DNA of 50,023 nt, taken from an uncultured Anaerolineae bacterium (GTDB lineage Bacteria > Chloroflexota > Anaerolineae > Anaerolineales > Villigracilaceae). Positions 8,339 to 17,327 of the stretch are shown here, one piece after another. A program made the position numbers and the translations under genes. Position 1 is the first letter of the stretch. Each line of letters starts with the position of its first letter. The DNA lies in contig CAIWAX010000115.1 of NCBI GenBank assembly GCA_903910795.1, positions 1-50,023 of the forward strand. The letters are read 5' to 3'. The notes beneath the pieces are model-generated. The model ran no database searches. It was given only the letters and a program-made list of their open reading frames with translations, and had not been told where the DNA came from.

Positions 8339-9688
8339 TTAACTTAAAACGGCTGGCAGGCTGATCATAAACCTGGTACCCATCCCCGGCTGGCTTTCAA
8401 CAGATAAGTTGCCACCATGCAGTTCAACCAGTGCTCTGGATATTGCCAACCCAAGACCTGATCCATCCTGGATACGACCCGGAGATTGTTTGCCACGATA
8501 AAAACGCTCAAAAACAAAGGGCAGCTCTTCCGGCTGGATACCTGCGCCGGTATCCTGAACGGAAATGATCACATTCTTATCATCCAAATTCGCTGTCAAT
8601 TGAATCGTGCCACCGCTGGGGGTATGTTTCAAGCTGTTATCCACCAGATTGGCCAAAATCTGAAGAATACGCTCGACATCCACATCGATATCAGGCAAAT
8701 CCCGGGCAGCCGAGGTCTGGATGGTAAGTCCTTTTTCGCTGGCGCGTATGCCAAAAGCCGAGGCGCTCCGTTCAATAATATCCTGCGGCGAGGCCAGTCC
8801 TCGCTGCAAATGCAATTCGCCCGATTCTGAGAGTGACAGGGTGCGCAAATCATCCACGAGGCGTGAAAGGTGTTTGGCCTCATCGTAAATGATTTCTAAC
8901 GTTTCAGGGGTGGCCGGCAGCACTCCCTCGCTGAGGGCTTCAGCATTGCCCAGGATAATGCTGAGTGGGTTACGAAGCTCATGGGCAATATCGGCTGTCA
9001 TCTGGCGGCGCAAATCGCGAGAGCGCTTCAGGCTGACAATCATTTGATTAAAGGATGTTGCCAGGGTTCCAATTTCATCATGCGATGTAATAATAACCTG
9101 CCTATCAAGATCGCCCTGAGCGATTGATTGAGTTACTTCGTTTAGATGACGCAAAGGACGTATCATATTACGGGCCATGATCCAACCAAAAAGCAGCGCC
9201 AGAAAGGTGGCAAAAATCACTCCAAGAAACAGGTTTAGATTGATGCGTTGCAGAATATCGCTAAGATTATCAGCCTGGCCCTTGGGCGGTCGCAGAGGGA
9301 TCAAGTAAGCAACGACATGACTGTCAGATGTGATCGGGAAACCAAAGCGGGTAAACTCCGGCGAAGGTAGACCCGGTGGGATGTGTTGGGCTTGCGCCAG
9401 CAAAACGTTGCCATTCAGATCGACAACCAGATATTCCTTGGTTGGCAACCCCAACTGCGATTGGGCCCCTTCCAACAAATACGCCGCATTGGTAAAGTTG
9501 CCATTATTGGCGTAATACGTTGAAAGATCATCAACCAGACTCTGGTAACGACTTTCATTCACAAAACGACTGAATTCAAGTTGACTGACCCGGCCTGCCA
9601 GAAATGCCACGGTCACGATGCCCAATATGCTCACGATCCAAAACGCCAGGATCAGCTTAAGCAGAAGGGAACTCTTCAACCTGCGCAT
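8339..9688 (-). CDS. Sensor histidine kinase 1
   Basis: Membrane sensor of a two-component system, 449 residues. The transmembrane helix at about 10-32, an extracytoplasmic sensor of about 120 residues, a second helix at 152-172 and a HAMP linker come first. The HisKA domain has phospho-acceptor His236 in TADIAHELRNPLS, and the HATPase domain has an N box (NLVDNSLKHTP), G1 box (DTGAGI), F box (FERFYRG) and G2 box (GSGLGLAIS). Its ATG follows the response regulator stop with no gap (TAGATG), so the two are co-translated. It is expected to phosphorylate the regulator at 9689. The signal is unknown; the upstream exporter genes suggest envelope stress or a toxic compound. Confidence 0.93.
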   Translation of the reverse strand: MRRLKSSLLLKLILAFWIVSILGIVTVAFLAGRVSQLEFSRFVNESRYQSLVDDLSTYYANNGNFTNAAYLLEGAQSQLGLPTKEYLVVDLNGNVLLAQAQHIPPGLPSPEFTRFGFPITSDSHVVAYLIPLRPPKGQADNLSDILQRINLNLFLGVIFATFLALLFGWIMARNMIRPLRHLNEVTQSIAQGDLDRQVIITSHDEIGTLATSFNQMIVSLKRSRDLRRQMTADIAHELRNPLSIILGNAEALSEGVLPATPETLEIIYDEAKHLSRLVDDLRTLSLSESGELHLQRGLASPQDIIERSASAFGIRASEKGLTIQTSAARDLPDIDVDVERILQILANLVDNSLKHTPSGGTIQLTANLDDKNVIISVQDTGAGIQPEELPFVFERFYRGKQSPGRIQDGSGLGLAISRALVELHGGNLSVESQPGMGTRFMISLPAVLS

Positions 9689-10384
9689 CTATTCGGCCTT
9701 CCGGTTGGGATTCAAACGATAGCCAACACCGTAAATTGTTTCAATATAAATGGGATTGCGGGGATCGGGCTCAATTTTGGCACGTAAATTTTTAATATGC
9801 CCATCAATCGAGCGCTCAATGCCTTCAAATGCTACGCCCTGAACAAAATCAAGCAGTTGCAGCCGTGACAGGGTGCGTCCCCGCGATGTAACCAGAGCAG
9901 CCAGTAAATCAAATTCCGAGCGGGTTAACGAAACAGGCTTATCATGAACTGTGACCAGATAGGCATCCCGATCCATGACAACATCGCCAGCCTCCAGCAG
10001 GTTTGTGGCTGGCAGACTCTTGCCAACACGCCTCAGAACTGTTCGAATACGCGCTGTCAACTCACGCAAACTGAATGGCTTGGTAATGTAATCATCAGCG
10101 CCAAGTTCAAGCCCTACCAGTTTATCGCTTTCTTCCAGTTTGGCCGTCAACAAGATAACCGGTTCATTGTGCGTTTTTGAGTACAAACGCAGGAATTCAT
10201 ATCCATCCATCTCAGGCATCATAATGTCTAAAAGGATAATATCGGGATGTTCCTGGTCAACCAACGGCAAAGCCAGTTCGCCATTGGCCGCTTGAACAAC
10301 CCTGAATCCTTCCTGGGTCAGATAAGCCTGAAGCAAGGCTCTGATGCGTTCTTCATCATCAACAACCAGGATGGTTTTGGGCAT
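9689..10384 (-). CDS. OmpR-family response regulator 1
   Basis: DNA-binding partner of kinase 1, 231 residues. The receiver domain has the acidic pair Asp10/Glu11, phospho-acceptor Asp53 in LLDIMMPEMDG and the switch residues T and K (ILLTAK). The C-terminal winged helix ends in IYIETIYGVGYRLNP, typical of OmpR/PhoB regulators. I start it at the ATG at 10384, which has AAGGAC upstream; a longer frame would add about 41 residues crossing the terminator at 10470-10499. Likely targets are its own exporter operon, where 11-bp repeats lie at 14729-14772, but this is an inference. Confidence 0.92.
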   Translation of the reverse strand: MPKTILVVDDEERIRALLQAYLTQEGFRVVQAANGELALPLVDQEHPDIILLDIMMPEMDGYEFLRLYSKTHNEPVILLTAKLEESDKLVGLELGADDYITKPFSLRELTARIRTVLRRVGKSLPATNLLEAGDVVMDRDAYLVTVHDKPVSLTRSEFDLLAALVTSRGRTLSRLQLLDFVQGVAFEGIERSIDGHIKNLRAKIEPDPRNPIYIETIYGVGYRLNPNRKAE

Positions 10385-10469
10385 GGCAGGGTCCTTCTTG
10401 GAAAAAATACTTCCCCAAACAAATTTATAGTTCAACTGGGAAAGTGCTGCGGTATGAAAATTTCTAAAA

Positions 10470-10499
10470 GCGTACAGCGAGGTCTGACTCGCTGTACGC
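10470..10499 (-). terminator. Rho-independent terminator after the exporter operon
   Basis: A perfect 12-bp stem with a 6-base loop, followed on the minus strand by TTTTAGAAATTTTC. It separates the Gly-rich membrane protein (stop 10513) from the regulator start (10384), so regulator and kinase may have their own promoter or be reached by readthrough. Confidence 0.75.
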
Positions 10500-10512
10500 C
10501 AATCCACAGAGC

Positions 10513-11202
10513 TTACTTTTTCTTTGGTTTAGGTTCTGGCTTGGGGAAATAATCCCGCACTGAGGGTAAAAAGCTGAGCCCAAGGATGGGAAGGGTCGCC
10601 AGCAAACTAACCGCATTCTCACCGATACGGAACCAGTTGATGTTACGGCCGATGGGGGATAACAAAGCTGATACGGCGCCGATCAGGAAAACCACTGCCA
10701 TGAGAGTAGCCAGATTAAGGCCCCACATCTTCATTTTCCAGACACCCCATGCGCAGAACAACACCAGAAGAATGCCAATGATCGGCAGCGCAATATTGAG
10801 AATACCGATTACCTGGAAAGGCAATCCCAGCGCCCGCACGATGGTAACCATGCTGAAACCACCGCTGTTGCGGCCCTGAAAGTTACCAGCATTACCGCCC
10901 TGGCCGCCGGTAAAATTGCCGCCGGTACCGCCATTACCCGTACCGGGGAAATTACCACCGCTGCCCTGTCCATTTCCGTTGCCCTGGGAATTGCCGCCTG
11001 TACCGGTATCGCCCGGTGCGGGTGTGCCATTGCCTAAGCCCCTGGCCTGGGGAGTGCCATTAAATTGACGGCCGCTGCCACCGGTAAAGTTCCTGGCAAG
11101 CACCAAACTGGTGCCAACCGAAATTGCGCTGACCACTGCCAGTAGAATAAGCATGGCTATGATGATCGTAACCGAAGTTGGACGTGCAGTAGGATTGTTC
11201 AT
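10513..11202 (-). CDS. Gly-rich linker membrane protein
   Basis: Function not recognised, 229 residues. One transmembrane helix at about residues 13-35, then an extracytoplasmic low-complexity stretch of about 85 residues rich in Gly, Asn and Thr (repeats such as GTGNGGTGGNF), then three hydrophobic segments between about 125 and 212, and a basic Pro/Lys tail (PKPEPKPKKK). The start has AAAAGGAACC upstream. It is the fourth gene of an operon with a periplasmic-adaptor-like lipoprotein, ABC ATPase and ABC permease, so it may be an accessory part of that exporter. The Gly/Asn-rich segment looks like a flexible surface linker. Confidence 0.7.
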   Translation of the reverse strand: MNNPTARPTSVTIIIAMLILLAVVSAISVGTSLVLARNFTGGSGRQFNGTPQARGLGNGTPAPGDTGTGGNSQGNGNGQGSGGNFPGTGNGGTGGNFTGGQGGNAGNFQGRNSGGFSMVTIVRALGLPFQVIGILNIALPIIGILLVLFCAWGVWKMKMWGLNLATLMAVVFLIGAVSALLSPIGRNINWFRIGENAVSLLATLPILGLSFLPSVRDYFPKPEPKPKKK

Positions 11203-11229
11203 TTTTTGGTTCCTTTTATGAATAAAGTT

Positions 11230-12465
11230 TTATTCGGAGCGCAGCGCTTCCATTGGTTCGAGGTTGGCTGCGCGATAAGCCGGGTAAATGCCGAAGAACA
11301 GGCCAATGGCCACGGCAAATGAGAAGGACAACATAACTGAGGAAAATGTCACCTGGGCTGTTATCAATTTCAACAAGGTTACCACCTCGGCGATGCCCGC
11401 CCCCAGCAGGATGCCGATCACACCTCCAGTAATACTGAGCGTCATGGTTTCCACCAGGAACTGGAACAGAATATGATCTTTGCGCGCGCCGACCGCCTTA
11501 CGCAAACCGATCTCACGGGTACGTTCGCTGACCGAGACCAGGGTGATGTTCATGATGCCGATGCCGCCCACCAGCAGAGAAAGCGCAGCGATGGCCCCCA
11601 GGAAAGTCGTCAAGGTGCTGGTAACACCACTCAGTGTGGAAAGTAACTGCGCCTGGTTTGAAATACGGAAGTCATCGGCGTCGGCAAGTTTAAGATGGTG
11701 CTGGTGGCGCAGAATAAAGGTGATCTGGGAAGAAACACTATCGACTGTATCTGCCGAACTGGCGGAAACGGCGATCACATTGAGCACTTTTTGACCGTTT
11801 TGGGAGGCATTTGCGCAATACAAACGACTGTAGCCTGTTTCCAACGGGATCAAAACCAAATCATCCTGGTTGGTAAAACCTGTGGAACCTTTGGATTTTA
11901 GCACGCCGATCACAGTAAAATTTATATTGTTGATCCTAATTTCCATACCAACCGGATCCGGTGTGTTTGGGAAAAGATCTGTAGCAGTGGTAGCACCAAT
12001 CAAAGCCACATCGTTTTGCTTGGTACGGTCATTGGCGTTAATAGCCCGTCCATTAGCAATCTCATAATTATTAACCTTGAGGTAATCCTCGGTGACACCT
12101 GTAACGGATGTTGATGAACTGTTAATTCCCTGGGTAACAGTAAAACGACCCTGGTAGGCAGGCGCGATCCCGGCGATGTCAGTCAAGGTTCGGGCAAGGG
12201 ATTCGTAATCAGCATAATACAGGTAAGCCGGAGTGTACGGAGCGCCGGCAACCGGTCGTTGAGAGCGTCCGGCCTGGATGTTCAACATATTGGAGCCATT
12301 GCTGGCGATGCGGCTGGTAATGCTGCTCGTGGCGCCGTTACCAATAGCCATAAGCGCCACCACGGCTGCCACACCGATCACAATGCCCAGAATGGTGAGA
12401 GCAGAGCGTAGTTTATTGGCCATCAGGCCGCGCAGAGCTGTAAGGATATTTTGAGAGATTAACAT
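11230..12465 (-). CDS. MacB-type ABC transporter permease 1
   Basis: Permease of a MacB/FtsX-like exporter, 411 residues. The N-terminal helix at about 17-42 carries LRSALTILGIVIGVAAVV, a MacB-type extracytoplasmic domain spans about 45-280, and three helices at about 285-400 form the FtsX domain with GIGIMNITLVSVSERTREIGLRKAVGA. It works with the ATPase at 12481 and the adaptor lipoprotein at 13229 to move a substrate (peptide, antibiotic or lipoprotein in known relatives) out of the membrane. The start follows the ATPase stop by 15 bases. A close paralogue lies at 17328; their first 70 residues are nearly the same. Confidence 0.92.
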   Translation of the reverse strand: MLISQNILTALRGLMANKLRSALTILGIVIGVAAVVALMAIGNGATSSITSRIASNGSNMLNIQAGRSQRPVAGAPYTPAYLYYADYESLARTLTDIAGIAPAYQGRFTVTQGINSSSTSVTGVTEDYLKVNNYEIANGRAINANDRTKQNDVALIGATTATDLFPNTPDPVGMEIRINNINFTVIGVLKSKGSTGFTNQDDLVLIPLETGYSRLYCANASQNGQKVLNVIAVSASSADTVDSVSSQITFILRHQHHLKLADADDFRISNQAQLLSTLSGVTSTLTTFLGAIAALSLLVGGIGIMNITLVSVSERTREIGLRKAVGARKDHILFQFLVETMTLSITGGVIGILLGAGIAEVVTLLKLITAQVTFSSVMLSFSFAVAIGLFFGIYPAYRAANLEPMEALRSE

Positions 12466-12480
12466 ACCAGCTCCAGTTGT

Positions 12481-13236
12481 TTACATCTCGGCATCGGAGC
12501 GGCGAGCCTCTCCGGCTTTGAGTGGGTTCAGGTTGACGGCATCCGTGATGATGTGCCCATCCGCCAGACGCAGGATGCGATCCGTATGACGGGCAATGAA
12601 TGAATCATGGGTAACCATGATCACCGTTTGACCGATGTCTTTATGCAAGGATTGAAAGAGACCCATGATCTCCTCGCCGGTTTTGCTATCCAGCGCGCCA
12701 GTGGGCTCATCCGCAATCAAGATGGCTGGATCATTCACCAGGGCACGGGCAATGGCCACACGCTGCTGCTGTCCACCTGAAAGCTCATTCGGATGATGTT
12801 TGACACGATCTTTCAGACCGACGAGTTCAAGCGCTTGCATGGCCTTGTCCCGGGCCGCCCGCCTGTTCTTATTGGTATAACTGAGCGGCAGAAGTACGTT
12901 TTCCAGGGCGCTGGTACGGGCCAACAGGTTAAATTGCTGGAAGACAAAACCTATTTTTTTGCTGCGCACATCGGCCAGTTGAGTGTCGTTCATTTTTTCA
13001 ACCGGGAGACCGTCCAGGATATAACTACCGGAAGTTGGAACATCCAGACAACCAATAATCGACATGAGTGTGCTTTTGCCGGAACCCGATGGGCCCATGA
13101 TGGCCAGCATTTCACCTTTTTGAACAATGAAATTGACCCTATCCAGAGCATGCACTTCGTTTTCGCCCATGTAAAAGATCTTGGTCAGATCTACCACCTG
13201 GATCAAGGCATGCGGAGCATCCGATTGGTTATCCAC
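12481..13236 (-). CDS. MacB/LolD-type ABC transporter ATPase
   Basis: Cytosolic ATPase that powers the exporter, 251 residues. Walker A GPSGSGKS at 48-55, Q-loop FVFQQFNLL, signature [15 protein letters not shown], Walker [13 protein letters not shown] and the H-loop VTHD are all present. I start it at the GTG at 13236, which has GGGAGG six bases upstream and overlaps the adaptor stop by eight bases (GTGGATAA). The longer frame would overlap the adaptor gene by about 100 bases and adds unconserved sequence. The tight overlap implies translational coupling with the adaptor. It may also serve the orphan permease at 17328, which has no ATPase of its own. Confidence 0.94.
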   Translation of the reverse strand: MDNQSDAPHALIQVVDLTKIFYMGENEVHALDRVNFIVQKGEMLAIMGPSGSGKSTLMSIIGCLDVPTSGSYILDGLPVEKMNDTQLADVRSKKIGFVFQQFNLLARTSALENVLLPLSYTNKNRRAARDKAMQALELVGLKDRVKHHPNELSGGQQQRVAIARALVNDPAILIADEPTGALDSKTGEEIMGLFQSLHKDIGQTVIMVTHDSFIARHTDRILRLADGHIITDAVNLNPLKAGEARRSDAEM

Positions 13237-14665
13237 CGAATCCTCCCGGGCCGCCAAAGCCGCCACGGTTGGTAGTGCTGCTGGAAGACGATGAGGAAGA
13301 AGCGCCCAACTGAATCGTGTCACCATCTTTTAGAGCACCCGCAGTGGTAGGCGTGATCGTGACCAGGCTACCGGAAAGATCGCCGCTCGTCACAGGGACA
13401 CGCTGAGTGGTGCCGTCGCCCAGAACACCCAATACATACTCTCCCTTGCTATCGCTGAAGACAGCGCCAACCGGGACAGCCAACATGCTGTGAGGTGCGC
13501 CTGTCAGAATGGTTACGTTCGTGGTTGCGCCAAACATCAAAGCCTTGTCCGTGGGGTCCACGGAAACTGTGACAGTATATTTGACCAGGCCGCTGACCGT
13601 GGCGCCAATTGGGTTGATTAAGGATACTTTGCCGGTCAGAGTGACACCCGGCAGGGAATCCATCGTGATTTGGGCCACATTACCAAGCTTGACGTTGCCG
13701 ATGGCACTCTCGTCCACCTGGGTGTCAATTTTGAGGGTGTTACGATCCACCATCGCAATCGCATTATCACCCTGCTTAACCGCACTCCCGGAAGCAACCT
13801 GGACAGCGATGATTTCGCCGTCGAAAGGCGCGATGGCATAAATGCCATTCACAATCGCCTGCTGAGCCCCCACCTTGGCTTGCGCTGCCGCAAGGGCAAG
13901 TGGATCGACGCCATTCGCGACAATGTTACGCTGGCGCTTGGCATCATCCCATTGAGCGCGGGTCACAGCCAGGGTAGCCTTGGCGGCATCATAATCTTCC
14001 TGCGTGGCCTTACCGGTGTACCAGTTGTAAGTAGAAATCAACGTATTCAAACTAAGCTGGGCATTGGTCAAAGCCAGCAAGGCATTGGTTTTTGAAGGAT
14101 CGCCATTTGGGTTGCTTTGAACTTGTTTATAAGCCTTATTCGCCAGGGTCAGTGTTTTCTCGGAATCCCAAATCTTGGCCTGGGTGTTAAGGATAAGCGT
14201 ATCAGATGCGCGCGGATATGCAAGCGCGTCAAAGTTGGTTTGAGCTGTCTCAACCGCCTTTTTGGCAGTGATAACCGCCTGATCAGCCTGAGCCAGCGTC
14301 AGATTTGTGCTGGTCAAATTTTGCAGATCACGCTGGGCTGTAGCTAGATCTGACTCGGCCTGGATCATAATGGTTGAAACGCTATCGGCCTTCAGGCTTG
14401 CCAAAATATCGTTTTCTTTTACTTTCTGACCCACCGTCACATTGACTTTATCAACCGAACCAGATGTGGCCCATGTAAGCTGCTGGAGCTGACTGGCGCT
14501 TAGATTACCGGTGGTCTGAATCTGATCTGTAATGGTAACAGTGGAAACCACCCCGGTGGTAGGCGTAGTGCTGCTCGAGGCTTGGCTGGCACAACTTGCC
14601 AACAAGAGCGCAGCTATAATACTGACAAAAATGATAATTCGGAACGTGGATCGTTCTTTTTTCAT
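13229..14665 (-). CDS. Membrane-fusion adaptor lipoprotein (HlyD/MacA-like)
   Basis: Surface-side adaptor of the tripartite-like ABC exporter, 478 residues. A lipobox LLASC places the lipidated Cys at residue 25. A lipoyl-like half domain (GSVDKVNVTVGQKVKENDILASL), a long helical hairpin at about 115-260, a second lipoyl half (IYAIAPFDGEIIAVQVASGSAVKQGD) and a beta-barrel region follow. The C terminus is a Ser run then [15 protein letters not shown], a Gly-rich tail of unknown role. I start at the ATG at 14665 with GAGAGGA upstream. In a single-membrane Chloroflexota cell it would sit on the outer face of the membrane. It is the first gene of the operon. Confidence 0.9.
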   Translation of the reverse strand: MKKERSTFRIIIFVSIIAALLLASCASQASSSTTPTTGVVSTVTITDQIQTTGNLSASQLQQLTWATSGSVDKVNVTVGQKVKENDILASLKADSVSTIMIQAESDLATAQRDLQNLTSTNLTLAQADQAVITAKKAVETAQTNFDALAYPRASDTLILNTQAKIWDSEKTLTLANKAYKQVQSNPNGDPSKTNALLALTNAQLSLNTLISTYNWYTGKATQEDYDAAKATLAVTRAQWDDAKRQRNIVANGVDPLALAAAQAKVGAQQAIVNGIYAIAPFDGEIIAVQVASGSAVKQGDNAIAMVDRNTLKIDTQVDESAIGNVKLGNVAQITMDSLPGVTLTGKVSLINPIGATVSGLVKYTVTVSVDPTDKALMFGATTNVTILTGAPHSMLAVPVGAVFSDSKGEYVLGVLGDGTTQRVPVTSGDLSGSLVTITPTTAGALKDGDTIQLGASSSSSSSSTTNRGGFGGPGGFGG

Positions 14666-14702
14666 GGCACATCCTCTCAATGCATGTATAAGTTGCACCA
14701 CC

Positions 14703-14772
14703 ATTATAGAGAGGCTGGAAAGCCAATGGTGTGCATCTTATGTGTAAACTATGCGTAAATTATGTGCGTTTT
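14703..14772 (-). promoter_or_regulatory. Exporter operon promoter with 11-bp operator repeats
   Basis: On the minus strand a TATAAT -10 box covers 14708-14703. Upstream, units related to ATGYGTAAA (plus-strand reading) start at 14729, 14740, 14751 and 14762, an exact 11-base pitch. Tandem 11-bp repeats are the usual binding pattern of OmpR/PhoB-family regulators. The motif differs from the CACAG-type repeats at 17022-17099, so a different regulator, possibly response regulator 1, may bind here. Confidence 0.65.
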
Positions 14773-14799
14773 ACGAGGGATTTGGGGAGTAGAGCAAAT

Positions 14800-14842
14800 C
14801 AGTCCCAATTGTGTCATAAAAATTTAGACACAACTGGGGCTG
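14800..14842 (-). terminator. Hairpin after kinase 2
   Basis: Arms 14800-14815 and 14827-14842 pair over 16 positions with one mismatch and one wobble, around an AT-rich 11-base loop. It lies just after the kinase 2 stop (14858) and before the exporter promoter. No strong T tract follows. Confidence 0.5.
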
Positions 14843-14857
14843 ATTATTGAAAATTAT

Positions 14858-16288
14858 TTATGCTGCCTTTGAAAGGCGCAATAATAATGTGCTGCCATGA
14901 CCTGGTTCGCTCTGCATGCTGATATCGCCGCCCATGGCTGTGATAAGAGATTTGGCAATCGGAAGGCCTAAACCAAAACCGGGGATGGTAGCAGAATCCT
15001 CACCGCGATAGAAACGATCAAAGATATGCTGTAGTTTTTCAGGGGCAATTCCGAGCCCATGATCCTGAATACGTACCTCAACCTGGGCACCTGCCTGGAC
15101 AGCACTGACCGCAACCGGCCCATTTGAATGCTTTAACGCGTTATCCAAACCAATCAACAAGACCTGTTTTAATGCATCCCGATCTCCGACAATGGATAGA
15201 TCCGCCGCTTCGAGCCTGATAGCGCGCAGGGGATCAAGCTGGCGGGCCTGACGGCAGGTTTCATCCAGGATAGGCAAAATGGGGAATTCTTCCCGCGCCA
15301 GGCTGCGCCCGGCATCTGCACGCGCCAGAACCAGCAGGTCGTTGACAAGGCGGATCATGCGATCGCTTTCATCAGTCATATCTGCCAGAATATCAGCCTG
15401 CTCATCTTTCGGAATAGCGGGAGTACGGCGTAACAGCCCGAGATTGCCGCGCAGAGTCGTAAGTGGTGTGCGCAGCTCATGAGAAACATCAGCCACAAAA
15501 TCGCGCTGCATTTCCAATGAATGGGCCACCTGTTGGTAAGCGTCTTCCAAACGGGTAAGCATCGAATTAAATGTCTTGGCAAGCTGGCCGACTTCATCCT
15601 GCGGGCCGTTATAAGTCACACGGTGAGTGAAATCACGTTCATCCCCAATCGCCCTTGCGGTCTGGGTAATGCGTTGAATAGGGGTCAGAATAATTTTGGA
15701 AAAGACCCAGCCAATTCCAAAAGCGATCAGGATCGTCAGGAGGCTGGCGGCCAGCATGGTGACAGCCAGAGATTGCAAAGAACGGTTTCGCTCGGTAAGA
15801 GGGCGGGCAACCTGGATAATGTAGGTAACCTGTCGACTGGACAGGATCGGGTGACTGTAGATCAATACGCTTTGATCCTGGAAACTCCCGGTTTCCCACC
15901 AATCCTGACCATTTTTCAATGAAGCCAGCCCGGCATCGGTGAGAGGCAGGTTATCTCCGTTGCTGCCAAATGGACTGGCGACCAGGTTTCCAGAACCATC
16001 CAGAATACGCACAATCTCACGCTCGGGAAGCCTTTGGAAAGCCTGATCCCGGGAAAATGTTTGAAAAGGCTCGGGCGGTGGTGGAGTAACAGATTTCGTG
16101 GTTGCGCCAGGGTTTGTAATCGATCTCAAAATCGATTCGCCCAATGTGCCACTGGTGTGAAGCATATCATTTTTCAGAGCATCATAGGTGGTTTGGGCCT
16201 GGATGGAATAAAGGGCTATCCCAAAGACAGCCAGGGTCAGCGCAAGGATGGCATTATATAGAAGTGTAAAGCGCAAACGAATAGACAT
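14858..16288 (-). CDS. Sensor histidine kinase 2
   Basis: Membrane sensor kinase, 476 residues. First helix at about 8-30, extracytoplasmic sensor at 31-175 with a Pro/Thr stretch (TPPPPEPFQTF), second helix at about 176-200, then HAMP. The HisKA domain has His270 in VADVSHELRTPLTTL; the HATPase domain shows GLDNALKHSNG, DHGLGI, FDRFYRGED and GFGLGLPIA. It starts three bases after the response regulator stop, so the pair is one transcription unit from the promoter near 17006. It is a paralogue in layout, not a close copy, of kinase 1. Signal unknown. Confidence 0.93.
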   Translation of the reverse strand: MSIRLRFTLLYNAILALTLAVFGIALYSIQAQTTYDALKNDMLHTSGTLGESILRSITNPGATTKSVTPPPPEPFQTFSRDQAFQRLPEREIVRILDGSGNLVASPFGSNGDNLPLTDAGLASLKNGQDWWETGSFQDQSVLIYSHPILSSRQVTYIIQVARPLTERNRSLQSLAVTMLAASLLTILIAFGIGWVFSKIILTPIQRITQTARAIGDERDFTHRVTYNGPQDEVGQLAKTFNSMLTRLEDAYQQVAHSLEMQRDFVADVSHELRTPLTTLRGNLGLLRRTPAIPKDEQADILADMTDESDRMIRLVNDLLVLARADAGRSLAREEFPILPILDETCRQARQLDPLRAIRLEAADLSIVGDRDALKQVLLIGLDNALKHSNGPVAVSAVQAGAQVEVRIQDHGLGIAPEKLQHIFDRFYRGEDSATIPGFGLGLPIAKSLITAMGGDISMQSEPGHGSTLLLRLSKAA

Positions 16289-16291
16289 AAT

Positions 16292-16969
16292 TTATTCCTC
16301 GCGTAAAACATATCCCACACCACGCACAGTATGAATAAGACGCGAACCGCCATTTTGTTCCAGTTTTTTTCGTAAATAGCCAATGTAGATTTCAAGCACA
16401 TTGTCATCGCCGCCAAAATCATAGCCCCAAACATCACTCAGTATCTGGGCTCGTTCAAGCACCTGGCGAGGGTGCCGCAGCAACAGATGCAGCAGGTTGA
16501 ACTCGGTCAGGGTCAGGGCCAGGTTTAACTCACCGCGCCGCGCTTCGCGGGTTACGGGATCGAGGTTTACATCCTGATAAGAGACCGACTGACTCTCTGG
16601 TTTGGGTTCCACCCGCCGAAGTAAGGCGTGAACTCGCGCTACCAGCTCGGATGGAGCAAAAGGTTTGACCAGATAATCATCTGCGCCACTCTCCAACCCA
16701 TCCACGCGATTTTCAATTGCATCCCTGGCCGTCAACATTAATACCATCGTTTTGTCGTCATCCGCACGCAAGTGACGAACAAGCGTGACGCCATCCATTT
16801 TGGGCATCATCCAATCCACAATTAAGAGGTCTGGTTTTTGCTCATCCACAATCGGCAGAGCTTCCTCACCATTGGTGGCAGTCAACACTTTTAAATTTTC
16901 ATAAACCAGCGTACGCTGAAGCATTTTTAATAATTTTTGATCATCATCAACTACCAGGACTGTATGCAT
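16292..16969 (-). CDS. OmpR-family response regulator 2
   Basis: DNA-binding partner of kinase 2, 225 residues. Receiver domain with acidic residues Asp8-10, phospho-acceptor Asp52 in IVDWMMPKMDG, and the conserved MLTARD and KPFAPSEL elements; winged-helix domain ending in RLIHTVRGVGYVLREE. I start it at the ATG at 16969; an upstream in-frame start would add 15 unconserved residues. CACAG-type 11-bp repeats lie at the correct place to activate its own promoter, the permease promoter at 17110 and the promoter at 18669, so these three form its likely regulon. Confidence 0.92.
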   Translation of the reverse strand: MHTVLVVDDDQKLLKMLQRTLVYENLKVLTATNGEEALPIVDEQKPDLLIVDWMMPKMDGVTLVRHLRADDDKTMVLMLTARDAIENRVDGLESGADDYLVKPFAPSELVARVHALLRRVEPKPESQSVSYQDVNLDPVTREARRGELNLALTLTEFNLLHLLLRHPRQVLERAQILSDVWGYDFGGDDNVLEIYIGYLRKKLEQNGGSRLIHTVRGVGYVLREE

Positions 16970-17005
16970 TTGTTTCTCGCTTTTTAGGTTTTCTGGAACA
17001 ATCCA

Positions 17006-17039
17006 ACTATACAAAAGTTTCCTGTGAAGGCGCTGTGAA
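17006..17039 (-). promoter_or_regulatory. Regulator 2 promoter with CACAG operator
   Basis: On the minus strand TTCACAGCGCCTTCACAG (17039-17022) is a direct repeat with 11-base pitch. Exactly ten bases separate its end from a TATAGT -10 box (17011-17006). The repeat overlaps the -35 position, as in promoters activated by OmpR/PhoB-type regulators. This suggests autoregulation. Confidence 0.7.
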
Positions 17040-17061
17040 AATAATTTTCCAAAAATGCTTC

Positions 17062-17115
17062 CACAGCATTCTCACAGTTATTTCATCGCTATTTCACAGC
17101 AAGCATCCTTAGAAT
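17062..17115 (+). promoter_or_regulatory. Permease 2 promoter with CACAG operator
   Basis: CACAG units begin at 17062, 17073 and 17095, with a degenerate unit (CATCG) at 17084, giving a strict 11-base pitch. Ten bases after the last CACAG lies the -10 box TAGAAT (17110-17115). The geometry is the same as in the divergent regulator promoter. The leader from about 17122 to 17327 holds no gene. Confidence 0.7.
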
Positions 17116-17327
17116 AAGCTTATAAGTGAAATTTATCACAACTTATCTCAAAAACATAATAGGCTTACTGTAGAAATAAATTTTACACCAACACTCCAGC
17201 ACGCCTTTATGAAACACCCAGATAACTAGATCAAAAACGGATAAATGGGCTAAATTTCAAAAACCGCAACCATGAACCCTGGAGGCCGGCGCAAGCTGCT
17301 CCGAGTTCCAAAAATCAGGAGGAAGTC

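Noticed and set aside
8039-8347. 102-codon open frame on the plus strand
   Set aside because: It runs through the inverted-repeat element, has no ribosome site and gives a low-complexity, unfamiliar product; it is better explained as non-coding repeat DNA.
10385-10507. N-terminal extension of response regulator 1
   Set aside because: The added residues cross a strong terminator hairpin and precede the conserved MPKTILVVDDE start of the receiver domain.
13237-13326. Long N-terminal extension of the exporter ATPase
   Set aside because: It would overlap the adaptor gene by about 100 bases. The GTG at 13236 has a strong ribosome site and gives the usual ATPase length.
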